Assembly (NCBI GenBank): GCA_014730005.1
Contig: WJIY01000021.1
Location: 1-32,291 of the forward strand
Source of the DNA: Candidatus Babelota bacterium
Lineage (GTDB): Bacteria; Babelota; Babeliae; Babelales; UASB340
Length of the DNA stretch: 32,291 nt
Direction of reading: 5' to 3'
Part shown: piece by piece, positions 1 through 9,645 of the stretch
How the letters are laid out: each line of letters starts with the position of its first letter
Numbering within the stretch: the stretch's first letter is position 1
Program-made: the position numbers and the translations under genes
The notes under the pieces: model-generated
Databases searched by the model: none
Seen by the model: the letters and a program-made list of their open reading frames with translations, nothing else
What the model was told of the DNA's origin: nothing

Positions 1-270
1 ACCGATATTGAAGTTGTGTTTGTTTGCTACACCGAAGTATTTTCCTACATCATCACTTTCGGTTGAATCTTGATAGAAAACTGTTGCTTGGAAATGAGCA
101 CCGAAGCGATCACCTTTTTCCATTTGAATTAATTCATTCCATACAGGTGTATATTGCATTGCCAAATTAGGGTTTGAAGATCTAGGAAGTAAGACTGTTT
201 TATTTGTTGCTGCATTAATGCTACTTGCGCAAAGAGCGATTAAAAGCAAACCTTTTAGAAGTTTGTTCAT
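1..270 (-). CDS. Exported protein, N-terminal part only (continues past window start); possible Dependentiae-type outer-membrane/beta-barrel protein
   Basis: Reverse strand reads MNKLLKGLLLIALCASSINAATNKTVLLPRSSNPNLAMQYTPVWNELIQMEKGDRFGAHFQATVFYQDSTESDDVGKYFGVANKHNFNIG with no stop to the window edge. Clear signal peptide; AGGAGA ribosome-binding site just upstream of the ATG at 270. Not in the ORF track because it is truncated. Confidence 0.8.
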   Translation of the reverse strand, partial: MNKLLKGLLLIALCASSINAATNKTVLLPRSSNPNLAMQYTPVWNELIQMEKGDRFGAHFQATVFYQDSTESDDVGKYFGVANKHNFNIG

Positions 271-774
271 AACCTTTTTCTCCTAAAGTTATAAAGATAA
301 ACTTATTACCAACACTTCTCCGGGAAAAATTTTCGTCAAACAATTTAAATTTGTTTAACTGAAAAATTATGTAAAAACCAGGATGTAATTTTTGTAAGAC
401 AAGGATGAAAAAAATTATTTTCGGGTTTTAATTAAATTGAAAATATAGATTGTTTAAACTTCCTCCTTTCTTACTTTATTAATTTCCACTATTCGACACC
501 TACCCTACCTGTTTGTGTTTGAAATTTTTAGAGCATAAAATTTTTGCAAAAATCGCTTCTAAAAGTTATATGCAAGATGTATTGTAAATTTTCGATACTA
601 ATGTTAACTGTTCTGGATGGAGATATCAAGAGTTTTTTTTATTTATTTTTATTCCAATTTCATTTTGGACTCAGATTTTAGAGATGATTTTGTTTTAAGA
701 TGATGAATTTTTTTATTTTTAAATATATATTTATGTATATTTAAAGATACATATTTTTTTTAAAGGAAATTTGT

Positions 775-1650
775 ATGGAATTAATTTTTTTAATAATTTT
801 TGTTCAAATATTTTTTGAATCATTTCCTGTAAGTAGCTCAGGTCATGTTGAATTGGTTAAAAAAATTTTCGCAAAATCCTCAAATTCAATTCCTAATTTT
901 TTTGATCATTTTTTACACGGACCAACTTTGTTTATTTTAATGATCTTGTTTTTCAAAGAGTGGTTTTATCCTTGCAAAAAATTAATAAAGGGGATTTTTA
1001 ATAAAAAGTTTTCGCAAAAAGATAGTTATAAAAGTTTACTTAAAATATTTTTTAAAATATGTAGTTACCTTTTAATTACAACCTTATTTGCGTTATTTGG
1101 ATGGTTTTTTGTACAAACAAAATTAAATAAAATCGATTTATTTGCCGCCAATATAAGCTTATTAATAGGCTTTTTTATAACAATGACATTTCTGTTTTCA
1201 TTATTGTTACAAAAATATTTATATAAACATTTTTATAAATATCAAAGGGTTTTTTTTAAAATTCACAAGGGTTTGACAATTGAAAAAGTTGTGATTATTG
1301 CTTTGGTGCAAATGTTAGCTTTAGTTCCTGGAATTTCTCGCTTCGCAGTTGTTTATTGCACAAGTAGATTGCTTAAAGTTCCATCTAGGCGAGCATTCCA
1401 ATTTACATTTTTAATACAAATTCCATTAATTGTGCCAGCATTTTTTTTAGGTTTTATCAAATTAATTAGTTTTCAGAATTTTGAGAAATATTTTAATTTT
1501 TCCGTTTTTGTTACAATTTTAATTTCAACTTTTTTTGCATATTTTGGATTACTTTGGATGCAAAAACTTTCGCAAAAAAATAAAATAGGTTTTTTGGGCT
1601 TTTATCTATTTGTACCGATTGGAATTTTAGTATGGTTGATTTTGGCATAA
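775..1650 (+). CDS. uppP: Undecaprenyl-diphosphatase, UppP/BacA family (divergent)
   Basis: Polytopic membrane protein with ESFPVSSSGHVEL (cf. E-FLPVSS-GHL) and LVPGISRF...RAFQFTFLIQIPLI (cf. PGxSRSG...FSFLLSIP). AAAGGAAA upstream of the ATG. Confidence 0.8.
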   Translation: MELIFLIIFVQIFFESFPVSSSGHVELVKKIFAKSSNSIPNFFDHFLHGPTLFILMILFFKEWFYPCKKLIKGIFNKKFSQKDSYKSLLKIFFKICSYLLITTLFALFGWFFVQTKLNKIDLFAANISLLIGFFITMTFLFSLLLQKYLYKHFYKYQRVFFKIHKGLTIEKVVIIALVQMLALVPGISRFAVVYCTSRLLKVPSRRAFQFTFLIQIPLIVPAFFLGFIKLISFQNFEKYFNFSVFVTILISTFFAYFGLLWMQKLSQKNKIGFLGFYLFVPIGILVWLILA

Positions 1651-1882
1651 TTTAACACAGGTTTGATAACTAAAGATTAAAAATAAAGTGCTTATGCAGA
1701 ATAATTTTTCAAGCAACGCCTCCTTTTAATACATCTGACTGCACTAAAGTTACAATAGACTGTTTCACGTTTTTGCCAAGGCTTTGACAACACAAGGCAA
1801 AGCAAATAAGGTATGGGGATTTTTATTTTTTGTACCAAAATTAATTTAACTATTTTTGAAATTATAAGTTATAAAATTTATG

Positions 1883-3142
1883 TTAAATTATGTTTGCAAT
1901 AGTTGGTTTTGTATAGAATCTTATTAACTGTGCCATTTGATTATCAGATTTTTCAACTAATTGGGCTACTTCTAAAGCTGTTAATGGTTGATTGCCTGTT
2001 TCGAATGAATTATTTAAAATTTCTGCTTCATTACATAAATGGTATAAACTTTCATCATAAAAGGTTCCTTTATAATTAAAATTAATTTTGGCGGAATAAT
2101 TTTCCATTATATGACCAGTTAAATTTAATAAGCTTTTCTTGGTATTCAATAGCTCTCTTGTTTGATTCATTATTTTTATTAGATTATGAATTATTTTTAA
2201 AAATTTTTGTCTAATTGAATTGTCAGTTATATACAGTTTCAAACTTTCAACTATATAATCTTCAATTATGAGTTTTTCCTTATTTATTAGTTTGCTAATT
2301 AAATTTAAAATTTTTTGTTTATTTTCTTTATTTGATAAGAGACCATTTAAATATTCAGTTAAGTCTTCAATTATGAGTTTTCCCTTATTTTTTAGATGGA
2401 TTAAATTGCTTTGTGTTTCAACAAAAGAGCAACTTAATAAAAATAATATGGTTCCTTTTACAATTTTATGATTATTTTTTTCATCGTATGTTTCTATTTC
2501 TATAATGTCCTTTAAACTCAAATGTTCATTTAAAAAAAACCAATCAAAATATTGAACATTAGATGTTTGTATTAGAAAAAAAAATATTAATTTATTTCCT
2601 TTTTTAAAATAATTATTTGTAGAAAGAATAAGAATGTCAAAAGCATGAAGAGGAATTTCTAATTCATGCAGCCATATATTGAAAAACTGTAAAAACATAA
2701 ATTCTTTTACGCTAAATTGTTTTATTTTATCAATAATTTTGTTACATAAATCATTAAATTTTTTTGTGCAATAATCTTTATTATTTTGACGTATTTTGCA
2801 TATATATTTAAAATCACTTAGGAGGTTCCTTGTTTCTGTCAATTTATCTGGAAATTTTATTTGTTGCTTGGTTGAATTTGTCAATGAAGATTTTATTGTT
2901 TTTTGGGTGATATTATTTGCAGTAATTAAATTTTTATTGTCCAGCATTGATTTAAAATTTTTTTTTATATCAAGGATGGAATTTGGCATAATTTTATTGC
3001 AAGTTTTTTTATGCTTAATTTGCTTAATTGCAAAAGAATTATTTTGATTTTCAGTTGCAAATATATTAATAAATATATTTAATATATTTAAACTCAAAAA
3101 AAGAGATAACATTTTTAGTTTGATTATATTATGTATATTCAC
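1883..3142 (-). CDS. Exported protein of unknown function; tandem paralog of 3213..4280
   Basis: GTG start preceded by GGGAGAAAG; hydrophobic N-terminus; extended similarity to the adjacent ORF (FDWFF, YDEKNN...GTILFLLSCSFVE, YKGTFY, LTALEVAQLVEK). Confidence 0.75.
   Translation of the reverse strand: MNIHNIIKLKMLSLFLSLNILNIFINIFATENQNNSFAIKQIKHKKTCNKIMPNSILDIKKNFKSMLDNKNLITANNITQKTIKSSLTNSTKQQIKFPDKLTETRNLLSDFKYICKIRQNNKDYCTKKFNDLCNKIIDKIKQFSVKEFMFLQFFNIWLHELEIPLHAFDILILSTNNYFKKGNKLIFFFLIQTSNVQYFDWFFLNEHLSLKDIIEIETYDEKNNHKIVKGTILFLLSCSFVETQSNLIHLKNKGKLIIEDLTEYLNGLLSNKENKQKILNLISKLINKEKLIIEDYIVESLKLYITDNSIRQKFLKIIHNLIKIMNQTRELLNTKKSLLNLTGHIMENYSAKINFNYKGTFYDESLYHLCNEAEILNNSFETGNQPLTALEVAQLVEKSDNQMAQLIRFYTKPTIANII
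2177..2389 (-). repeat. Internal tandem repeat of about 35-36 codons within CDS 1883..3142
   Basis: Unit 1 NKGKLIIEDLTEYLNGLLSNKENKQKILNLISKLI and unit 2 NKEKLIIEDYIVESLKLYITDNSIRQKFLKIIHNLI. DNA copies share TCTTCAATTATGAGTTTT(T/C)CCTTATTT. Confidence 0.7.
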
Positions 3143-3212
3143 TTTTTCTTTCTCCCAAAAATTAAGTTGTATTTTTGCATTTTACAAAAAAAATGATATT
3201 TAGTTATACAAT

Positions 3213-4280
3213 TTATACGTTTGATTGTTTTGTTTGGCCTTTTGGAATTTTGTTGTTTATGGCACAATTTATTAAAATTGCCATTCGGTTATCCCATTTT
3301 TCGATTAGTTTGGCTATTTCTAAGGCTGTTAAATGTTTGTCATATTTAATATTATTAAAAACTTCAGGGAAAATATTATATAAGCCTTCTCCGTAAAATG
3401 TTCCTTTATAATTAATATCAATTTCAGTAAGATATTTTTTAATTATGTGGTTAGTTAATTTTAATAATTTTTCTTTTTTGTTGGATAATTCATTTATTTC
3501 TTTTTCTTCTTCAGGAGTTAATTTTTGTTTGCTGTTTATTTCGATTTGTATTTCTACAAAAGAGCAACTTAATAAAAATAATATAGATCCTTGTATAATT
3601 CCACGATTGTTTTTTTCATCATACATTTCTATTGTTGCAATGTCGTTTACATTTAAATATCTATTATGAAAAAACCAATCAAAGCATTTAGTATCAGAGA
3701 TATTTATTAAATAAATAATTATTAGATTATTACTACCATCTGTTAGTTCATCAATCTCAGATAAAATAAGATTATCAAAAGATTTGAGAGGAATATTTAA
3801 TTCAATTAGCCAGACATAAAAAAATTGATTAAGCATGTTTTCTGATTCGCTAAGTTGTTGAATTTTTTTAAAAATATCTTTACATAAATTTTTAAAAGTT
3901 CCTGCACAAAAATTTTCATCTTTTTGTCGTATTTCATATAGATATTTAAATGTTGTTAATTGTTCTATTAGCTCGTCATCTATTTCTTCATTTGGTAGTT
4001 TAGTTTCTTGTTGAATTGTATTTTTAAAGGATAAAAGTTGTATTAATTTTGGAACAAAATTATTGATAGAAGTTGAACTTTTATTGATATTGATTGATTG
4101 AATATTTTCTTTATCAGAACTAGAATTTTGCATAATTTTATTGCAATTTTTTTTAGTATTAATTGTAAAAATATAATTTGGATTCTCAGTTGCAAATGTA
4201 TTAATAAATCCATTTAATATTATTAATATGGTCAATTGCCAAAATAAAAAGCAGATATTTTTTTTGATTTTATTATTCAT
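3213..4280 (-). CDS. Exported protein of unknown function; tandem paralog of 1883..3142
   Basis: ATG at 4280 follows a strong GGGGGAG ribosome-binding site, so it is preferred over the ORF-track start at 4328. Signal-like N-terminus MNNKIKKNICFLFWQLTILIILNGFINTFA; co-linear similarity to the neighbour. Confidence 0.75.
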   Translation of the reverse strand: MNNKIKKNICFLFWQLTILIILNGFINTFATENPNYIFTINTKKNCNKIMQNSSSDKENIQSININKSSTSINNFVPKLIQLLSFKNTIQQETKLPNEEIDDELIEQLTTFKYLYEIRQKDENFCAGTFKNLCKDIFKKIQQLSESENMLNQFFYVWLIELNIPLKSFDNLILSEIDELTDGSNNLIIIYLINISDTKCFDWFFHNRYLNVNDIATIEMYDEKNNRGIIQGSILFLLSCSFVEIQIEINSKQKLTPEEEKEINELSNKKEKLLKLTNHIIKKYLTEIDINYKGTFYGEGLYNIFPEVFNNIKYDKHLTALEIAKLIEKWDNRMAILINCAINNKIPKGQTKQSNV

Positions 4281-4604
4281 ATTCTCCCCCTGACGAAATA
4301 TAATTTTGCAAGTTATATAATTATTCAATTTAAACGCATAATAACAATTTAAAGAATCTCAAAATAAAACATGTAAATAAATAAATTATTAAAAAAGTGC
4401 TTATTTTATTATTAGATAGATAATTCACTTTAAAAAAAATTAAAAAAGAATATTGGGTTTTGGATTTGCAAAATTGCAGAAAAATTATTAATCAGGGGCG
4501 GTTTAAACTAATTGTAAAAAGCGAAAACAATCTTTTATAGAAAAAATGATAATAGAGATATAAAATGTAAATTAAAGTAGATTTATTTTAAATGTGGGAG
4601 TGGT

Positions 4605-7118
4605 ATGATGTTTTATAATAAAAAGAAAAAAAATGCATTTAAGCTAGCAAAAAAACAGAGCAAAAAATTATCTTACAAACGTGAAATTATTGGAATTTTA
4701 ATTTTAGCATTTTTTTCTTTTTTGATTATTTCTTTAATATCTCATGATCCAAAAGATGTCTCATGGTTTTATTTTTCAACAATTCAACAAAAAATTGTTA
4801 ATTGGGGTGGAATTATAGGTGCAAATATTTCAGCATTGTTTTTCTATTTTTTTGGAGAGGCTGCATATATTTTGGCATTTTTGCTTTTATATGCAGCTTT
4901 TATATTTTTACTTAAAAGAACTTTTAGACAAGAATGGGATAAATTTTTTGCTTTATCATTGTTATTATTTGCAAGTAGCGCACTATTACAGCTTTATAAT
5001 TTAGATTTTTCAAAAAACTATGCTGGTGGTTTGGTTGGTGATTTTTTATTAAATTTTATATCCAAATTTTTGGGTTTTTGGGGAACGAATATTTTATTGT
5101 TAGCGGTTTTGACTATTAGTATAGTTGTTTTTTTTAGAATATCTATTTTTAAAGTTGCGCGTTTTTTAATAAATCTTGCTGTGAAGTTTTTGAAGTTTAT
5201 TGCCAAAAAAATTTTTGTTTACTGTGTAAAAATAATTAAATTTATCGCTGAAAAAATCAAAAACTTTTTTAAAGATATTTTTAGTAAAATTTTTTCTATT
5301 TTCAAAAAGGGTGGTGATCAGGGTACATATGTGCATGTTGGAAAGTTGAGCAGTATATTCGGTTGGCACAGAAAAAATAAGCAAGAAGAATATAATTTTG
5401 AAAACAACAATTTTGATAATAGTCAAAATGAAACAGCGCAGACAGAAAAATTTTGGGATTCACTTTCTAAATTAGAACAAGACGATTTACAAAATTTTGA
5501 AGAGCAAAACAAGACTGAATCGCTTTGGGCAAAGAAACAAATTTTTAATAATTCGTATACTCAAAAATTTGGTAATTATGAATTTGTTTTTTTACCCAAT
5601 ACAATTTTTGAACAAAATATTTTTACAAACCAAGAAATTTGTAAGTTTCTGTTAGAAACTGAAAAAATTAAAAAAAATATAAAACAAAAACAAAAGAAGT
5701 CTATTCCAAAAATTGAATATGATTTACCAAGTTTAGAAATGTTTAGAAAAACAGAATCTATTGATGATAAAAGTTTTAAAAAATCAATTGAGAATGAATG
5801 TTTAAAAAGAGCAGAAAAACTTGAAGAAAAATTAAAACATTTTGGAATTAAGGGCAGTGTAAGTGCTGTTCGACCTGGCCCTGTAATTACTTTGTTTGAA
5901 TATAAACCAGAAATTGATAGCAAAATTAGCAAAATTGTAGCACTTGAAGATGATTTAGCTTTAGCGTTAACTGCTATGAGTATAAGAATTGTTGCACCAA
6001 TTCCAGGTAGAAGTGTTGTAGGTTTTGAAATTTCTAATCAGAAGCGACAAGGAGTTTTTCTTTCTGATGTTTTGATTAGTGAAGAGTTTGAAGAATTTGA
6101 AGGTGAATTGCCAGTAAATTTAGGAGTGGATATAGTAGGTCGACCAGTGGTTGAAGATTTAGTAAGCATGCCACACCTTTTAGTTGCAGGTTCAACAGGA
6201 TCAGGAAAATCGGTTGGCTTGAATGCAATGCTTGCAGGATTGTTGTGTAAATTACGACCGGATCAATTGAAATTGATTTTAATTGATCCTAAAAGATTAG
6301 AATTTTCTCCTTTTGCAGATATTCCACACTTACTTTTTCCAATTGTAACTGATCCTAGAAAGGCTGCACCGGTTTTAAAATGGTTGGTACAAGAAATGGA
6401 AAAACGATATGACAAGATGGCCCAAGTTGGTGTTCGCAATATTGTTGAATATCAAAAATTAATAAAAAAATCTGATGAGCATGAAAATATGCCATTCATT
6501 GTCTTAATGATAGATGAGTTAGCGGATTTGATGATGGTTGCAGGAAAAGATGTTGAAATGCAAATTGCAAGAATTGCGCAAATGGCAAGAGCCGCAGGAA
6601 TTCATATGATTGTTGCAACACAACGTCCATCTGTTGATGTTGTTACAGGACTAATCAAAGTCAATTTTCCAAGCAGAATTGCTTACAGAGTTTCATCTAA
6701 AATTGATTCAAGAACAATTGTTGATTGTCAGGGAGCTGAAAAACTTTTAGGAAAGGGTGATTTGCTTTATATGAATTCCGCTTCATCGGATTTAAAACGA
6801 ATACATGGTGCTTATATATCGGAAAAAGAAATTGTAAGTTTAACAAGCCACTTAAGATCTCAAATGCAACCCTCTTATTTAGATTTAAATGAAGAATTGC
6901 GCAAAGTTAGTAGACAAGAATTAGAAGATTTTGAAGATGATCTTTATCCAGAAATTATTGAATTTATAAAAGATCGTGATGAAATTTCTATTTCACAATT
7001 ACAAAGATTTTATAAAATTGGTTTTAATCGATCCGCAAAAATCATTGAACGTCTTGAAATGGACGGAATTATTGCACCCGCACAAGGAAGTAAGCCAAGA
7101 AAAATTTTGAGGACATAA
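4605..7118 (+). CDS. ftsK: DNA translocase FtsK/SpoIIIE family
   Basis: N-terminal TM segments, Walker A (AGSTGSGKSVGLNAML), Walker B (FIVLMIDELADLMMV), ATQRPSVDVVTGLIKVNFPSRIAYRVSSKIDSRTI, and C-terminal gamma winged helix (ISISQLQRFYKIGFNRSAKIIERLEMDGII). Confidence 0.97.
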   Translation: MMFYNKKKKNAFKLAKKQSKKLSYKREIIGILILAFFSFLIISLISHDPKDVSWFYFSTIQQKIVNWGGIIGANISALFFYFFGEAAYILAFLLLYAAFIFLLKRTFRQEWDKFFALSLLLFASSALLQLYNLDFSKNYAGGLVGDFLLNFISKFLGFWGTNILLLAVLTISIVVFFRISIFKVARFLINLAVKFLKFIAKKIFVYCVKIIKFIAEKIKNFFKDIFSKIFSIFKKGGDQGTYVHVGKLSSIFGWHRKNKQEEYNFENNNFDNSQNETAQTEKFWDSLSKLEQDDLQNFEEQNKTESLWAKKQIFNNSYTQKFGNYEFVFLPNTIFEQNIFTNQEICKFLLETEKIKKNIKQKQKKSIPKIEYDLPSLEMFRKTESIDDKSFKKSIENECLKRAEKLEEKLKHFGIKGSVSAVRPGPVITLFEYKPEIDSKISKIVALEDDLALALTAMSIRIVAPIPGRSVVGFEISNQKRQGVFLSDVLISEEFEEFEGELPVNLGVDIVGRPVVEDLVSMPHLLVAGSTGSGKSVGLNAMLAGLLCKLRPDQLKLILIDPKRLEFSPFADIPHLLFPIVTDPRKAAPVLKWLVQEMEKRYDKMAQVGVRNIVEYQKLIKKSDEHENMPFIVLMIDELADLMMVAGKDVEMQIARIAQMARAAGIHMIVATQRPSVDVVTGLIKVNFPSRIAYRVSSKIDSRTIVDCQGAEKLLGKGDLLYMNSASSDLKRIHGAYISEKEIVSLTSHLRSQMQPSYLDLNEELRKVSRQELEDFEDDLYPEIIEFIKDRDEISISQLQRFYKIGFNRSAKIIERLEMDGIIAPAQGSKPRKILRT

Positions 7119-7164
7119 GTTTTATATTTAGTCTTGATGTATTCATTTTTTATAAAGTATTTTT

Positions 7165-7770
7165 TTAACCTTGTTTTTTTATAAAATCAAGAATAAAAGT
7201 TTTCCTGTCTTCTATAGTTAATTTAGGGACGCGAATAACTGAATATCCATATTCACCATATGCTTCAATTAATTTAAAAAATAATTCTTCAAGTTCTTCT
7301 TTTTTTTCCAGTCTTACTTCATCTGTGCAATATTCATTAAGAGGTTCAAATATAAAAACAAAATTAAAAAAGTCTCTTTTTATATTATTTACTAATTCTT
7401 TTGGTGGTTCATGTTTATTAAATTTTGAATAGGCAAGCCCATCGATTATAGATCGATCTAAAAAAACGATTTCCTGTTCGTCTATGTTGGCAATTTTATA
7501 TTGATCCTCTATTTGTTTTTCTACAATTTTTTTTTGAAAAATAGCTGGATTTTTATTTGGATTTTCAAATCCTTTTTTGAGGTCATTTTCAATTATTTCG
7601 GTTGCAGCTTCCGGAAAAATTGTATATCCATCTTGTTCAAGACGGTTTAAAACACTAGTTTTACCTGTTTTTGGAGCTCCGGTAAAAACACAGATTATTG
7701 GTTTGCAAATAGTTGAATTAACAACAAATACGATAGCAGATAAAATAAAAATTATTTTTAAATTTTTCAT
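7165..7770 (-). CDS. AAA_28-like P-loop ATPase with signal-like hydrophobic N-terminus
   Basis: GAPKTGKTSVLNRLEQDGYTIFPEAATEII and FLDRSIIDGLAY match the AAA_28/NadR-like pattern. N-terminus is MKNLKIIFILSAIVFVVNSTICKP. Confidence 0.75.
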   Translation of the reverse strand: MKNLKIIFILSAIVFVVNSTICKPIICVFTGAPKTGKTSVLNRLEQDGYTIFPEAATEIIENDLKKGFENPNKNPAIFQKKIVEKQIEDQYKIANIDEQEIVFLDRSIIDGLAYSKFNKHEPPKELVNNIKRDFFNFVFIFEPLNEYCTDEVRLEKKEELEELFFKLIEAYGEYGYSVIRVPKLTIEDRKTFILDFIKKQG

Positions 7771-8045
7771 TAAATTTTTCCTCTTAGTTTAATTAAATTG
7801 TTTTTAAAACATTAATGACCGGTGTGAATGGAGGAGGGCGTTTTTAATTTTTTTCTTGCTTTTTAAAAGGAACTTTTTTTTGAATTATTAATAGTTGATA
7901 TAAAAAATGTTCTTTTTTTTAAAAAATTAAAATTTTCATAAACATTTCTCAATTAATTTAAATTTTCATTTTTAATATGGGATGATTTTATATAAAATAA
8001 GATTAAATTTGTCAACTTTTTAAATAGATTTTATGGGAAAAATTT

Positions 8046-9503
8046 ATGCATTTAAGTGAACGCTTTTTACAGTTATCTTTATCTAAAGCAGAATTCAAAT
8101 TTTTTAATAACAAATCACAACTTCCAGTGAAAAAATTTTTTGAAAAAAATGAGATTGAAGAGTTTTCAATTGATAGTAGAACGATAAAGAAAAATCATTT
8201 ATTTGTGGCTTTAAAAGGTGAAAAAATTGATGCGCATCAATTTTTAGAGGATGTTTTAAAAATCGGCGTTCAGATTTGCATTATCAATAAAAAAAAAGAA
8301 GATCTTTTAAATTTAATTGATAAAAAGTTGTTGCAAGAAAAATTATTCATTTTAGTTGATGATACTTTATCTGCATTAAAAAATCTTGCGAAAAATTGGA
8401 GGCGGCAGTTTAATTATCCAATAGTTGGTATAACTGGTTCGATTGGAAAAACTACAACAAAAGGAATGTTCGAAAGTATTGTGAAAAGTGCAAGATATTC
8501 TGCTTATGTTTCTTATTTGAATCAAAATACAGTTATTGGATTAAGTCTTAATATTTTAAAGCTATCTAACAAGTATAAGGTTGGTGTTTTTGAATTAGGA
8601 ATAGATTCTGCAGGTGAGATGGATCAATTGGTTGATATTTTAAAACCGGATATTGCGCTTATAACTTGTATTTCTCATTCACATATGTTGGGTTTAGGGG
8701 GCTTGAATAATATTGCAAAGGAAAAAAGAAAAATTTTTAAATATTTTAAGCCAGATAATTTTGGAATTATTTTTGGTGACCAAGAGATTTTAGATCGTTT
8801 CAGCAGAAACTTTCCTATGATTAAATTTGGTTTAAAAACTAAAAATCAGATACAAGCAAGAAAAATTAAAATTATTTCAGGTGATTCTGATAATTATGAA
8901 TTTAAAATTCAATTTGTTTTAAAAGTTTATAAAGCAAAAAAAACAGTTTATTTGCAGGGAAATAATTTAGGTTTTGTAAAAAATGCTTTAGCTGCCAGCG
9001 CAGTAGCGAATCTTTTGAATATAGATATAGACAATATTGTTAAAGGATTAGAAAAATTTTCAAGTATTAAAAATAGATTTGAAAAGAGAACTTTAAAAAA
9101 TTATCAAGGCATTGTTATAAGTGATTGTTATAATGCAAATCCCGAAAGTATGAAAGTTGCTTTAAATGCTTTAGGACGAGTAGAAACAAAGAATATTAAA
9201 ATAGCAATTTTAGGTGATATGCTTGAGTTAGGTTCAAGAACTACATTTTGGCATAAAAATATTGGTAGATTTTTGCATAAAGTGGGCGATATTGATTATT
9301 TAATTTTGGTTGGAAAAGCTGCTCAGCAGATTTCAAAAACATCTCCTTTAAATTTTAAAACAAATTGTGTTGAAAATTGGCAACAGGCACAAAAGCATTT
9401 AGAAAATATTTTAAAATATAACAAAAATAATAAAGCAATAGTATTAGTTAAGGCATCAAGAGGGGTATTGCTTGATCGACTTATTAAAGAAATTAGCGTT
9501 TAG
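8046..9503 (+). CDS. murF: UDP-N-acetylmuramoyl-tripeptide--D-alanyl-D-alanine ligase
   Basis: Mur ligase: FSIDSRTIKKNHLFVALKGEKIDAHQF, GITGSIGKTTTK, FELGIDSAGEMDQLVDILKPDIALIT, DCYNANPESMKVAL, LGDMLELG. Confidence 0.93.
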   Translation: MHLSERFLQLSLSKAEFKFFNNKSQLPVKKFFEKNEIEEFSIDSRTIKKNHLFVALKGEKIDAHQFLEDVLKIGVQICIINKKKEDLLNLIDKKLLQEKLFILVDDTLSALKNLAKNWRRQFNYPIVGITGSIGKTTTKGMFESIVKSARYSAYVSYLNQNTVIGLSLNILKLSNKYKVGVFELGIDSAGEMDQLVDILKPDIALITCISHSHMLGLGGLNNIAKEKRKIFKYFKPDNFGIIFGDQEILDRFSRNFPMIKFGLKTKNQIQARKIKIISGDSDNYEFKIQFVLKVYKAKKTVYLQGNNLGFVKNALAASAVANLLNIDIDNIVKGLEKFSSIKNRFEKRTLKNYQGIVISDCYNANPESMKVALNALGRVETKNIKIAILGDMLELGSRTTFWHKNIGRFLHKVGDIDYLILVGKAAQQISKTSPLNFKTNCVENWQQAQKHLENILKYNKNNKAIVLVKASRGVLLDRLIKEISV

Positions 9504-9645
9504 TGCATTTTTGTTTCATAAATTTAAGTTTCTTGTCTGCTTTTTTAAAAACAAGTAATTTAATAATGAAAACATTTCAATCGTTATTAGGTTTTTTGCT
9601 GCATTGTTTTTTTTCAATTATAAAATGTTTTTAAAAGGAGATAAG

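Noticed and set aside
1772-1806. Possible TTTGCC...GGCAAA hairpin downstream of uppP
   Set aside because: Short stem with alternative pairings and no T-tract; too weak to call a terminator.
1646-1892. Perfect 12-nt inverted repeat CATAATTTAACA (1646-1657) / TGTTAAATTATG (1881-1892) at the 3' ends of two convergent genes
   Set aside because: AT-only except for two bases, 223 nt apart; plausible by chance in this composition.
2268-3669. Plus-strand ORFs 2268-2471, 2796-3047, 3175-3396 and 3445-3669
   Set aside because: Antisense to (3175-3396 largely antisense to) the tandem paralog genes, which have better starts, signal peptides and mutual homology.
4819-5932. Small ORFs 4819-5004 (+), 5018-5206 (-), 5166-5426 (-) and 5576-5932 (-)
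   Set aside because: All lie within ftsK in other frames or strands; no recognisable domain and no good ribosome-binding site noted.
7577-7792. Plus-strand ORF 7577-7792
   Set aside because: Antisense shadow of the AAA_28-like gene.
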